The position numbers were made by a program, and so were the translations under genes. Under the pieces are notes generated by a model. The model was not told where the DNA came from. It saw only the letters and a list, made by a program, of their open reading frames with translations, and made no database searches. This document shows positions 1-5,980 of a DNA stretch of 12,222 nucleotides, in pieces; position 1 is the stretch's first letter, and every line of letters begins with the position of its first letter. Source of the DNA: Tyzzerella sp. UBA1042 (GTDB lineage: Bacteria > Bacillota > Clostridia > Lachnospirales > Anaerotignaceae); NCBI GenBank assembly GCA_002316675.1, contig DCDZ01000016.1:1-12222 (forward strand). The letters run 5' to 3'.

Positions 1-50
1 ACAATTACGGTAACAGAGGAAGTATAGATAACACAGAGTTTATTTATTGT
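1..50 (+). other. Possible 3' end of an upstream gene (frame unresolved)
   Basis: Two frames stay open from the window edge: one ends at a TAG at 25-27 after eight codons (reading TITVTEEV), the other at a TAA at 49-51 after sixteen codons. Either could be the C-terminus of a gene whose body lies outside the window. The terminator that follows at 77-120 supports the end of a transcription unit here. Nothing in such short tails allows a function or a choice of frame. Confidence 0.3.
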
Positions 51-76
51 TAAAGTATGAGATGAATTAATAAGGG

Positions 77-120
77 AGGTCCTTATACCTTTGGTATACA
101 GGACTTTTCTTTGTTATTTT
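77..120 (+). terminator. Intrinsic terminator of the upstream unit
   Basis: The left arm 77-89 pairs with the right arm 93-106 through about 13 base pairs, with one bulged C (99), one G-T wobble and a three-base TTT loop. A T-rich stretch (105-120) follows. Seen in the sequence. It separates whatever lies upstream from the malic enzyme promoter at 185-213. Confidence 0.75.
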
Positions 121-184
121 GTTTTATTCTGAGATTTAGAACAAAGCGTCTTAAGGCTTAATGTAATAACAATTATTTACTTAA

Positions 185-213
185 TTGACTATGTTAAAGA
201 ACTTAAGTATAAT
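185..213 (+). promoter_or_regulatory. Sigma-A promoter of the malic enzyme gene
   Basis: TTGACT (185-190) and a perfect TATAAT (208-213) are separated by 17 bases, which is nearly the full vegetative consensus. Transcription should start near 220, giving a leader of about 58 bases before the ATG at 279. No operator or riboswitch structure is evident in that leader. Confidence 0.8.
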
Positions 214-278
214 TTAATAAGGAAAATATATTTTTTAATTTTTATAAAGCTATAGATGAGAAGAAAAAGGAGACCACC

Positions 279-1475
279 ATGACCACTGAACAAAAAGCCC
301 TACGTCTGCATTACGAAATGCAAGGAAAAATAGAAGTCATTTCCAGAAAAGAAATCACCACCAGAGAAGATTTATCCTTGCTTTATACCCCGGGGGTTGC
401 GGAGCCCTGTCGCGTGATTGAGAAGGATTATGAGGAATCCTTCCGTCTTACCCGCCGCTCCAATTTGGTTGCCGTTGTCACCGATGGTACGGCAGTGTTA
501 GGCTTGGGGGATATTGGCCCTGCGGCAGGTATGCCTGTGATGGAAGGAAAATGCGCATTATTTAAGGAGTTCGGCGGCGTGGATGCTTTTCCTCTTTGCA
601 TCGACTCCAAGGATGTGGATACCATCGTAAATACCATTTATCTCATCTCCAAAAGCTTTGGTGGCATTAATCTGGAGGATATTTCCGCACCCCGTTGCTT
701 TGAAATCGAACGAAAGCTGAAAGAGCTTTGCGATATCCCTGTATTCCATGATGATCAGCACGGAACTGCCATTGTGGTTGCCGCAGCCATGCTGAATGCC
801 ATGAAGGTGGTTGGCAAAAATATGGGAGAAATGAAAATCGTCATCAACGGTGCAGGGGCCGCAGGCATTGCCATTGGAAAGCTTTTGATTTCCATGGGCT
901 TCGGCAACATTGTAATGTGTGATTTGAATGGTATCATTTGTGAGGGTGACGAAGGCCTGAATGCAGGGCAAGAGGAAATCTCGCATATCAGCAATTTAAA
1001 CAAAGAAAAAGGGAAATTAGCAGACGCAATGAAGGGTGCAGATGCTTTTGTGGGTGTTTCCCGCCCCAACATGGTTACAAGGGAAATGGTGGCCTCCATG
1101 AATCAAGGGATTGTATTTGCTATGGCGAATCCCGTTCCCGAAATTATGCCCGAGGATGCGTTGGCGGCAGGTGCGGCTGTGGTTGGGACAGGCCGTTCTG
1201 ATTTCCCTAATCAGATTAACAATGTGCTGATTTTCCCCGGCATCTTTAAGGGTGCATTGGCAGTCCGTGCCAAGGAGATTACAGAGGGCATGAAGCAAAG
1301 AGCGGCTTACGCTATTGCCTCCATGGTTCCCGAGGGGCAGCTGAACAGCGAAAATATTATTCCTTCTGCATTGGATAAAACTGTTGCCGATGCCGTTGCA
1401 AAGGCCGTTGCAGATGTGGCAGTAGAGGAAGGCATTGCCAGAGTGAGGACTGTGCTTAAGAAACAAGTGCATTAA
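279..1475 (+). CDS. Malic enzyme (malate dehydrogenase, oxaloacetate-decarboxylating)
   Basis: This 398-residue protein is a bacterial-type malic enzyme, which oxidatively decarboxylates malate to pyruvate and CO2 with reduction of NAD(P) in the cytosol. The N-terminal malic domain carries the catalytic tyrosine in YTPGVA (Tyr36) and the catalytic lysine in the EGKCALFKEFGG region (Lys91). Acidic metal ligands are visible in LEDI (Glu133-Asp134) and FHDDQHGTA (Asp158-Asp159). The C-terminal Rossmann domain has GAGAAG at 191-196 and an aspartate (Asp215) after the second beta strand, which hints at NAD rather than NADP; that cofactor call is inference. MANPVPEI is the usual late motif. The length fits the short bacterial class without a phosphotransacetylase extension. 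The start is set by AAAGGAG (266-272), six bases before the ATG. The gene is monocistronic: own promoter upstream, strong terminator downstream. It could be named maeA, maeB or mleA depending on cofactor, so no symbol is given. Confidence 0.95.
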   Translation: MTTEQKALRLHYEMQGKIEVISRKEITTREDLSLLYTPGVAEPCRVIEKDYEESFRLTRRSNLVAVVTDGTAVLGLGDIGPAAGMPVMEGKCALFKEFGGVDAFPLCIDSKDVDTIVNTIYLISKSFGGINLEDISAPRCFEIERKLKELCDIPVFHDDQHGTAIVVAAAMLNAMKVVGKNMGEMKIVINGAGAAGIAIGKLLISMGFGNIVMCDLNGIICEGDEGLNAGQEEISHISNLNKEKGKLADAMKGADAFVGVSRPNMVTREMVASMNQGIVFAMANPVPEIMPEDALAAGAAVVGTGRSDFPNQINNVLIFPGIFKGALAVRAKEITEGMKQRAAYAIASMVPEGQLNSENIIPSALDKTVADAVAKAVADVAVEEGIARVRTVLKKQVH

Positions 1476-1485
1476 AATAGAACGC

Positions 1486-1530
1486 AAAGAAGGGCTGGTT
1501 TCATCGGAAAACCGGCCCTTCTTTATAACT
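1486..1530. terminator. Bidirectional terminator between convergent genes
   Basis: A 16-base-pair stem (1486-1501 with 1509-1524, one G-T wobble) closes a seven-base loop. It begins with AAAGA and ends with TCTTT, so each strand has T residues after the hairpin. It lies 10 bases after the malic enzyme stop and 12 bases after the minus-strand UPF0178 stop, so it serves both genes. Confidence 0.9.
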
Positions 1531-1536
1531 GCTTTG

Positions 1537-1974
1537 CTATTTTAACGCTTTTTCTAAGGTTGTGGAAAAAGAGAGATCATCCTCTTTTTTTCGTTTACGA
1601 ATATGTCCGCTTCGTCCTTTTTTCTGCCTGCGCATTTCTCGGGAAAGATGACGCTCAAAAAGCATACGTTCAATGGTTTCTGCCGTATAGAAAAAGCCGT
1701 TGGGGTGGAGTGCCATGGCTTTTTTGGCTAAAATCAGCGTGGCAAGGCCATAATCTGCAGTTACGCAAATATCCCCGGCTTCGGTGCGGTTGGCAATGGC
1801 CAAATCTGCGCTGTCGGCGCCTTGGTCCACGGTCACCACATGGACATTTTCTTGGGGGTAATATAAAATATGAGAATGATCTGTCACCATATATACTTCG
1901 ATTTCATGCTTTTCTGCCGCTTCTACGATGATTTCCTTCACCGGGCAGGCATCTGCATCCACTAAAATTTTCAT
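1537..1974 (-). CDS. UPF0178 family protein (YaiI/YqxD-like)
   Basis: This 145-residue protein matches the widespread UPF0178 family (YaiI in E. coli, YqxD in B. subtilis), whose fold is related to PIN/NYN nuclease-like domains. The biochemical role is not established. Family landmarks in order are the N-terminal DADACPVK (residues 6-13), DQGADSADL near 50-58, ADYGLA near 73-78, and HPNGFFYT near 89-96. A basic tail follows, rich in Arg and Lys (about 112-130). The acidic residues in the first three motifs are the sort that would bind a metal, but activity is inference. The ATG at 1974 is preceded by AAAGGAG at six bases. The gene lies 72 bases downstream of the LUD-domain gene on the same strand with no terminator between them, so co-transcription is likely. 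Confidence 0.9.
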   Translation of the reverse strand: MKILVDADACPVKEIIVEAAEKHEIEVYMVTDHSHILYYPQENVHVVTVDQGADSADLAIANRTEAGDICVTADYGLATLILAKKAMALHPNGFFYTAETIERMLFERHLSREMRRQKKGRSGHIRKRKKEDDLSFSTTLEKALK

Positions 1975-2046
1975 GTTAAGCTCCTTTAGCGCACTGCGAT
2001 AGTTTGAAGGGTCGTTTTATTTTATGCAGAGCGCCGAAGAGGGGCA

Positions 2047-2685
2047 TTAAAACCCGAATTCTTCTCCGATCAGAATGACTTTGATTCGTTTGGCGGGCTT
2101 GCATATTCTGGTAATCAAAACTTGGGCACAAATGCAATCCGGTGTGGTGCAGTTGTGGCAGATTCCTGTTGAGATACATGGGGTTTTTCCCATAAAACGG
2201 AAGGCATTGATTGGCGCGGCTACATTTCTTGCCCGGGCGATGGCCACATCAAGATTAGGCGCCACTTTATTGATTCCGCAAAGAATAATGACGTTTTTCG
2301 GACCGAAGCTCATAGCGGCAACACGGTTACCTGTGCCGTCAATATTGACTAAAATGCCATCTTGAGAGAGGGCATTTGTGCTCGTAATGAAAAAATCAGA
2401 CAAAAGACCTTGTCTATGTAAATCCGCCACTTCTTCCGGAGTTTTCCCTAAATCTCTGTCGATGACGTTAAAATCCCCATCGTGAAAGGCTTGTGTCAGC
2501 CCCATGCTGCGGATAGTCATAGATCCGCCCCAGGAAACGGAGCTTTTTTCCGGTACCAAGGAAAGGGCTTTTTCCAATGCTTCCTTTGCTGTGGGACAGT
2601 AATATGCCTCAAAATATCTGCCTTCTAGTTTTTTCACTACGGCATTTCCTAATATTTCCGTTCTCATTTCAATCGGTGTACTCAT
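2047..2685 (-). CDS. LUD-domain protein (LutC/YkgG-like, formerly DUF162)
   Basis: This 212-residue single-domain protein belongs to the LUD (lactate utilisation) superfamily. It shows the typical SWGGSMT motif (residues 51-57), a TSTNALSQDGILVNIDGTGNR segment (about 101-121) and the FGPKNVIILCG strand (127-137). LutC-type members work in three-part lactate oxidase complexes with LutA and LutB, but neither neighbour is here. Stand-alone copies like this are common in Clostridia and have no firmly assigned function, so lactate metabolism cannot be claimed. A C-terminal cysteine cluster (Cys170, 176, 179, 184, 186) could hold an Fe-S cluster or zinc; that is inference. The start ATG at 2685 follows AAAGGAG by seven bases. 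A minus-strand extended -10 (TGGTAAAAT, 2729-2721) lies upstream. There is no signal peptide or membrane segment. Confidence 0.85.
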   Translation of the reverse strand: MSTPIEMRTEILGNAVVKKLEGRYFEAYYCPTAKEALEKALSLVPEKSSVSWGGSMTIRSMGLTQAFHDGDFNVIDRDLGKTPEEVADLHRQGLLSDFFITSTNALSQDGILVNIDGTGNRVAAMSFGPKNVIILCGINKVAPNLDVAIARARNVAAPINAFRFMGKTPCISTGICHNCTTPDCICAQVLITRICKPAKRIKVILIGEEFGF

Positions 2686-2720
2686 TCAAAAATCTCCTTT
2701 CTCATTCTGGTGTTATTTGT

Positions 2721-2749
2721 ATTTTACCATATTTTTGTGAATTTCAGTA
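2721..2749 (-). promoter_or_regulatory. Probable promoter of the LUD/UPF0178 pair
   Basis: On the minus strand the sequence TGGTAAAAT (2729-2721) is an extended -10 element (TG-n-TAAAAT). A weak -35 (TACTGA, 2749-2744) lies 17 bases upstream. The leader would be about 30 bases long before the ATG at 2685. The weak -35 is compensated by the TG motif. Confidence 0.5.
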
Positions 2750-2827
2750 TACAAATTTAGATTTCTGCAAGAACAATTTTTGGGGACGCCTTTCCTGTAC
2801 CATGAAAAAGCCTCTCTTATTTTGTGG

Positions 2828-2857
2828 TTGCATCCCACGGAGCTTTCGTATTATGAT
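2828..2857 (+). promoter_or_regulatory. Possible promoter of the rRNA methyltransferase gene
   Basis: TTGCAT (2828-2833) and TATGAT (2852-2857) are spaced by 18 bases, four and five matches to consensus. Transcription would begin near 2864, about 25 bases before the ATG at 2889. An overlapping TATTAT at 2849-2854 with 15-base spacing is a less likely -10. Confidence 0.45.
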
Positions 2858-2888
2858 AGAGAAAGCATTTAGAAAGCGAGGGGAAATT

Positions 2889-3695
2889 ATGGCAACGAGG
2901 ATTGAGAGCCATCAAAATAAAATATTGAAATGGATAAAGGGGTTAAACCAAAAAAAACACCGAGATAAGGAAGGTGTTTTTATTGCGGAGGGCTTGCGCT
3001 TTATTTCTGAAATTCCCATGGATTGGGAGGTGCGTCTTTTTGCGGCCTCTGATACTTTTTCATTAGAAAACGATATGGCTGTCTATGCGGACAGGGCGGA
3101 GACTTATATTATGAGCGACGCGTTATTTGCGGTGCTATCCGATACGGAGAATCCCCAAGGCATTTTAGCGGTTTGTAAAAAACAGCCTCTAGGGCAGGAA
3201 AAAATTTGGGAGAAAACAGCTCCTTTTTTTCTGTTGGCGGAGGAATTGAATGATCCGGGAAACCTTGGAACAATCATTCGTACGGCAGATGCCAGCGGGG
3301 CGGATGCCATTTTTCTCTCTAAGGGCTGTGTCGATATTTATAATCAAAAGGTTTTGCGGGCTACCATGGGCTCAATTTTTCATGTGCCCATATATCAGAA
3401 TATTTCCTTAGAAGAAGTGGCACATAAAATGAAAGAAAATCATGGTTCCTTGTATGGGGCTCATCTCAAAGGTACGTGTACGCCCTATTCTCTTCCATTA
3501 GAGGAAGGCTGTGGTTTTTTTATTGGAAATGAAGCCAGAGGTCTTTCGGATGCAGCCGCAAGCTTATGTGACCGCTGGGTGAAAATCCCTATGCCCGGGC
3601 AGGCGGAATCCCTGAATGCTTCTATTGCGGCAGGAATATTAATGTATGAGGTTGTTCGGCAGAGGTTAAATAAGCCTTTTGAAGGAACGATGTAA
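2889..3695 (+). CDS. TrmH/SpoU-family RNA 2'-O-methyltransferase
   Basis: This 268-residue protein is an AdoMet-dependent RNA ribose 2'-O-methyltransferase of the SPOUT superfamily. The N-terminal about 100 residues form the L30e-like substrate-binding domain (start ATRIESHQNKILKWIK, then GVFIAEGLRF). The C-terminal SpoU domain carries the three family motifs. Motif 1 is DPGNLGTIIRTADASGA (about 125-141), with the asparagine and arginine expected at the active site. Motif 2 is GNEARGLS (near 219-226). Motif 3 is IPMPGQAESLNASIAAGI (near 239-256), part of the trefoil-knot AdoMet pocket. The substrate is likely 23S rRNA, as for RlmB-like or YsgA-like relatives, but the exact nucleotide cannot be told. 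The frame is open upstream to 2577, but the chosen ATG at 2889 has GAGGGGAA just before it and starts at the conserved N-terminus; the upstream extension is not protein-like. Confidence 0.92.
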   Translation: MATRIESHQNKILKWIKGLNQKKHRDKEGVFIAEGLRFISEIPMDWEVRLFAASDTFSLENDMAVYADRAETYIMSDALFAVLSDTENPQGILAVCKKQPLGQEKIWEKTAPFFLLAEELNDPGNLGTIIRTADASGADAIFLSKGCVDIYNQKVLRATMGSIFHVPIYQNISLEEVAHKMKENHGSLYGAHLKGTCTPYSLPLEEGCGFFIGNEARGLSDAAASLCDRWVKIPMPGQAESLNASIAAGILMYEVVRQRLNKPFEGTM

Positions 3696-3705
3696 TGGGA
3701 TAGAA

Positions 3706-3774
3706 GGGCGGCAATCCTAGGATTTCCGCCCCTAAAATAGCATAAAGAAAGCATCGTGGTTACAATGTTTTTTT
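3706..3774. terminator. Two hairpins between convergent genes, probable terminators
   Basis: The first stem-loop pairs GGGCGG (3706-3711) with CCGCCC (3726-3731) and, after a C/T mismatch, AATC with GATT around a CTAG loop. It lacks a good T-run on either strand. The second, weaker hairpin pairs CATCGT (3752-3757) with ACAATG (3762-3767) and is followed on the plus strand by seven Ts (3768-3774). On the minus strand the same stem has a G-T wobble in place of the C-A mismatch. Together they most likely end the methyltransferase transcript. The second overlaps the DUF3892 stop codon. Confidence 0.5.
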
Positions 3775-4108
3775 ATTTATTGTTTTCGTTTTGATTCATT
3801 TCGTCGGCGGAGACTGTGGCCAGATTGGAAAGATTATTGTCCTCGGTGCCATCCGGGATGGATTTCAAATATTCCGTATCCTTACGGTGGGCAATCCCTA
3901 CGCTGGCAATATTTCCATGATTGGCCATTTCCAAGGCTTGATTTTTGTCAATCACTATGTTATCGGAAAGGCGATACCCTGTGATTTTGCCGTTCTGCTT
4001 CACAAGCCCGGTGATTTTTTTGGCATTTGCCTTTGGGGATGGAATGTCATCCAAAGTATTCTGGGCTAGTGCGTCGATAAGGTTATTTTTATCAAGAGTC
4101 ACATTCAT
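3773..4108 (-). CDS. DUF3892 domain-containing small protein
   Basis: This 111-residue cytosolic protein has the DUF3892 pattern found in many Firmicutes. A KITGLVKQNGKITGYRLSD segment (about 31-49) comes first. It is followed by an ALEMANHGNIASVGIAHRK segment (about 57-75) and the closing EYLKSIPDGTEDNNLSNL motif (about 78-95). The family is thought to be a small beta-rich domain of unknown function; no catalytic residues can be pointed to. The C-terminal 15 residues are Asn/Glu-rich and look disordered. The frame stays open upstream to 4246, but the ATG at 4108 is preceded by GGGGAGGTG at five bases and starts the conserved part. The DNA just upstream is the left end of an IS110-family element, so the native promoter may have been displaced about 1.5 kb away. 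Confidence 0.8.
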   Translation of the reverse strand: MNVTLDKNNLIDALAQNTLDDIPSPKANAKKITGLVKQNGKITGYRLSDNIVIDKNQALEMANHGNIASVGIAHRKDTEYLKSIPDGTEDNNLSNLATVSADEMNQNENNK

Positions 4109-4150
4109 GTCAACACCTCCCCGTATTATATAAAAGTAGTAGTTATTAGA

Positions 4151-4326
4151 GTTTTTTCCAAGAACTTTGAAAAATTGCTGCACTGTAATGGATGCTGTGG
4201 ATTGGTTCCACCTCCTACCGCTGCGACGGTTTCCGAAAGGCTCCAACCACAGACCTTTACGAGTTTGTTAATGAGTTAGATACTGCCAGACGGTTTATTT
4301 AGAACGAGGTTACAAGACGTAAAGTG
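4151..4326 (+). ncRNA. Putative IS110 bridge RNA (seekRNA)
   Basis: The segment 5' of the transposase folds by eye into three units. A 5' hairpin runs 4153-4174. A first stem pairs CTGTGG (4195-4200) with CCACAG (4247-4252) and TTGG (4202-4205) with CCAA (4243-4246); its internal loop is capped by a small hairpin (ACCG 4217-4220 with CGGT 4227-4230). A second stem pairs CTTTACG (4255-4261) with CGTAAAG (4318-4324); its internal loop is capped by ACTG (4282-4285) with CGGT (4291-4294). Two looped domains after a 5' hairpin, about 175 nt in total, is the known plan of IS110 bridge RNAs, with the target-binding loop first and the donor-binding loop second. Guides: CACCTC at 4209-4214 equals the left flank 4114-4119. 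GAAAG at 4235-4239 is complementary to 5631-5635. GTTAG at 4275-4279 equals the right end 5625-5629. ACGAGG at 4304-4309 is complementary to left-end bases 4119-4124 with one mismatch. RNA ends are approximate. Confidence 0.6.
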
Positions 4327-4372
4327 CCCTGTGGGTCCATACAGTATCAAAATAAATAACGGGGGTATCATT

Positions 4373-5548
4373 ATGGTTTTTGCCGGGATTGATGTTGCAA
4401 AGGACAAGCATGACTGCTTTATCGTAAATTCTGATGGCGAAGTGCTGTTTGACGTATTTGCCATTCCAAACAACATGAAAGGATTTGAAGATTTACTATT
4501 TAAAATTAAGGGTGTAGAGAAAAATGTGGACAACATAAAAGTAGGACTTGAAGCCACGGGACACTACAGCTGCAACATTCTCGGATTTTTGAAAAACAAG
4601 GGTCTAACAACCATCGTAATCAATCCGCTGTACACCAGTCTAAGCCGGAAGAGCATCAGTCTGCGTAAAACAAAAACAGACAAGGCAGATGCTCATACAA
4701 TTGCAAGTATAATAATGTCTGACGTGAGCTTAAAGCCCTACTCAGACCAATTGTACCACAATGAGGATTTAAAATCACTCACCAGATACAGATTTGACAA
4801 AGTTGCCCAGCGGGCAAAACTAAAACAATCCATATCAAGGCTTGTAAATATACTTTTCCCAGAGCTTGAAACTTTGGTGTCTACTCTGCACGGAAAGGCT
4901 ATTTATGAGCTGCTTCTTGAATTCCCAAGTGCACAGCACATTGCATCCGCAAACTTAAAGCATCTTACCCATTTGCTAAACACTTCTTCCAAAGGTCGTT
5001 TCAAAAGAGTTACAGCAGACGAAATTCGTGAAGCTGCAAGGCAATCTATTGCTTCCTATCTTCCAGCCAAATCTTTAGAGCTAAAACATACCATCAAGCT
5101 CATTCGTGAGTTAACTTTAGAGATAAGCGAAATCGAAGATGAAATTAAAAATATTATGGATGCCATTGGTTCTCCTATCCTTTCCATTCCTGGCATTGGT
5201 CAGAATCTTGGTGCAATGATTATCGCTGAAAATGGTGATTTCTCTCGCTTTGACAATGCAGACAAGATACTTGCTTTTGCAGGCTGTTCGCCCTCCACTT
5301 ATCAATCAGGGCAGTTGTACTCACCCCATGCCAAAATGGAAAAGCGCGGCTCAAGATACCTCAGATGGGCACTGATTAATGCTGCAAGATTCGTCTGTAA
5401 CTGGGAGCCTACCTTTGCGGCTTATCTTGCAAAGAAGCGTTCAGAGGGTAAGCACTATTACGTTGCGCTTTCTCATGCTGCGAAGAAACTCGTGAGAGTT
5501 TTGTACCATCTTGAAATAACTGGTGAGCTATACAGACCTGCCAATTAG
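4373..5548 (+). CDS. IS110-family transposase (DEDD recombinase)
   Basis: This 391-residue protein is an IS110-family recombinase, which cuts and joins element and target DNA guided by an element-encoded bridge RNA. The N-terminal RuvC-like DEDD domain shows FAGIDVAKDKHD (Asp7), GLEATGHY (Glu60) and KTKTDKADAHT (Asp103, Asp106). A coiled-coil-like helical linker follows (about 232-262). The C-terminal transposase_20 domain starts at LSIPGIGQNLGAMI (about 270-283). It contains AGCSPSTYQSG with the candidate nucleophilic serine Ser312 and ends with KRGSRYLRWALINAA. No frameshift or stop is seen, so it may be active. I place the start at ATG 4373, preceded by GGGGGT at seven bases; a GTG at 4331 in frame is less likely because it has no ribosome binding site. 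The transcript upstream is the proposed bridge RNA. Group assignment (IS110 rather than IS1111) rests on the structured RNA lying 5' of the gene. Confidence 0.95.
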   Translation: MVFAGIDVAKDKHDCFIVNSDGEVLFDVFAIPNNMKGFEDLLFKIKGVEKNVDNIKVGLEATGHYSCNILGFLKNKGLTTIVINPLYTSLSRKSISLRKTKTDKADAHTIASIIMSDVSLKPYSDQLYHNEDLKSLTRYRFDKVAQRAKLKQSISRLVNILFPELETLVSTLHGKAIYELLLEFPSAQHIASANLKHLTHLLNTSSKGRFKRVTADEIREAARQSIASYLPAKSLELKHTIKLIRELTLEISEIEDEIKNIMDAIGSPILSIPGIGQNLGAMIIAENGDFSRFDNADKILAFAGCSPSTYQSGQLYSPHAKMEKRGSRYLRWALINAARFVCNWEPTFAAYLAKKRSEGKHYYVALSHAAKKLVRVLYHLEITGELYRPAN

Positions 5549-5648
5549 CTATCTTTTTATGCTGTGTTTTTTTACTTTTGTTTTTTTATATGATTTTTTT
5601 ACCTTTTTATCTTGACATTTAATAGTTAGTCTTTCCATTAATCTGTCC

Positions 5649-5678
5649 ATTTTGATGAAAAATATTGCCCGCTGTAAA
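5649..5678 (-). promoter_or_regulatory. Possible original promoter of the DUF3892 gene, now separated
   Basis: On the minus strand TTTACA (5678-5673) and CAAAAT (5654-5649) are spaced by 18 bases, five and four consensus matches. If the IS110 element is removed in thought, transcription would start near 5642, about 20 bases before the DUF3892 ATG, with a proper ribosome binding site in between. As it stands it would transcribe antisense into the element. Sequence match is seen; the role is inference. Confidence 0.3.
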
Positions 5679-5829
5679 GCTAAAAAATGCTGACTCTTTT
5701 TTTGCCAACAAATTTATGCTAATCATAATTTCTTAATAACATACACCATGACAGATGAGATAGAGTATTGTCTATTATACATAAAATACATAAAATATAT
5801 GAAATTCATTAGAATTTATTCACGAATTG

Positions 5830-5838
5830 TGATATTAT
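5830..5838 (+). promoter_or_regulatory. Candidate extended -10 upstream of the 26-codon ORF
   Basis: TGATATTAT at 5830-5838 fits an extended -10 element (TG-n-TATTAT). No good -35 is found at the right distance. Transcription would start near 5845, just before the AAAGGTGAG ribosome binding site at 5848-5856. Confidence 0.35.
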
Positions 5839-5858
5839 ATAAGAGATAAAGGTGAGAA

Positions 5859-5939
5859 ATGGGAAAAAATTTATGCTTTATTAAATTTTGCCTTTGCATG
5901 GATTTGACCATTTTTCTGTTTTACATAGCAATGCCTTAA
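5859..5939 (+). CDS. Candidate small ORF (26 codons), hydrophobic peptide
   Basis: A 26-codon ORF starts with ATG at 5859 after AAAGGTGAG. The peptide begins MGKNLCFIKFCLCMD and is hydrophobic, with three cysteines, four phenylalanines and a C-terminal TIFLFYIAMP stretch. I do not recognise it. Its codons 10-14 form one arm of a 12-base perfect inverted repeat whose partner lies after the stop, and codons 20-23 overlap an inner inverted-repeat arm. This is a leader-like arrangement, but no gene for it to control starts before the aro leader at 6168. It could be a leader peptide, a small membrane peptide or toxin-like protein, or chance in A/T-rich DNA. Confidence 0.3.
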   Translation: MGKNLCFIKFCLCMDLTIFLFYIAMP

Positions 5940-5980
5940 AAAAAGAAATGTAAATTCATTTTTATGCAAAGGCAAGCTTT
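5888..5980. repeat. Nested inverted repeats
   Basis: TTGCCTTTGCAT (5888-5899) is the exact reverse complement of ATGCAAAGGCAA (5964-5975). Pairing extends inward by two wobbles and one A-T pair. Inside it TTTACAT (5920-5926) pairs with ATGTAAA (5948-5954). The outer stem is followed by GCTTTTT (5976-5982) on the plus strand, so a branched, weakly terminator-like RNA is possible. No flanking direct repeat suggesting a MITE was seen. Confidence 0.55.

Larger units (their letters stand above)
4118..5631 (+). mobile_element. IS110-family insertion sequence (ends inferred)
   Basis: The element comprises a 5' non-coding segment of about 250 bases holding a probable bridge RNA, one transposase gene, and a short right end. 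As usual for IS110-group elements, there are no terminal inverted repeats and no clear target duplication. The ends are inferred from short guide matches in the RNA and a shared dinucleotide core: TC at 4118-4119 and 5630-5631, or, shifted by one base, CT at 4117-4118 and 5631-5632. The resulting length of about 1.5 kb is normal for the family. Rejoining the flanks restores a ribosome binding site (GAAAGAGGTG or GAAAGGTG) in front of the DUF3892 start. The transposase is certain; the exact ends are provisional to a base or more. Confidence 0.6.
5549..5858. other. A/T-rich intergenic DNA: IS right end and right flank
   Basis: Bases 5549-5611 are T-rich runs after the transposase stop, with no convincing terminator hairpin. 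A TTGACA at 5612-5617 lies within the inferred right end of the element without a partner -10 in place. Bases 5632 onward are the inferred right flank. A minus-strand promoter-like pair is seen at 5678-5649. Bases 5700-5820 are very A/T-rich with no recognisable gene. Confidence 0.4.

Noticed and set aside
2577..2888. N-terminal extension of the methyltransferase ORF, open upstream to 2577
   Set aside because: It overlaps the start of the divergent LUD gene, has no ribosome binding site and gives a non-family N-terminus. The ATG at 2889 has a good site and matches the family start.
4125..4130. Perfect minus-strand TATAAT upstream of the DUF3892 gene
   Set aside because: Transcription would start about seven bases on, inside the ribosome binding site, and no -35 lies at 16-18 bases. 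It is probably just A/T-rich element DNA, with the same bases serving as a plus-strand TATTAT.
4233..4240. CC-GAAA-GG as a GNRA tetraloop hairpin
   Set aside because: Only two closing pairs are possible, and the bases fit better as the right target guide in an internal loop of the bridge RNA.
4331..4372. GTG at 4331 as the transposase start
   Set aside because: It has no ribosome binding site, adds residues outside the family consensus and falls at the 3' end of the proposed bridge RNA.
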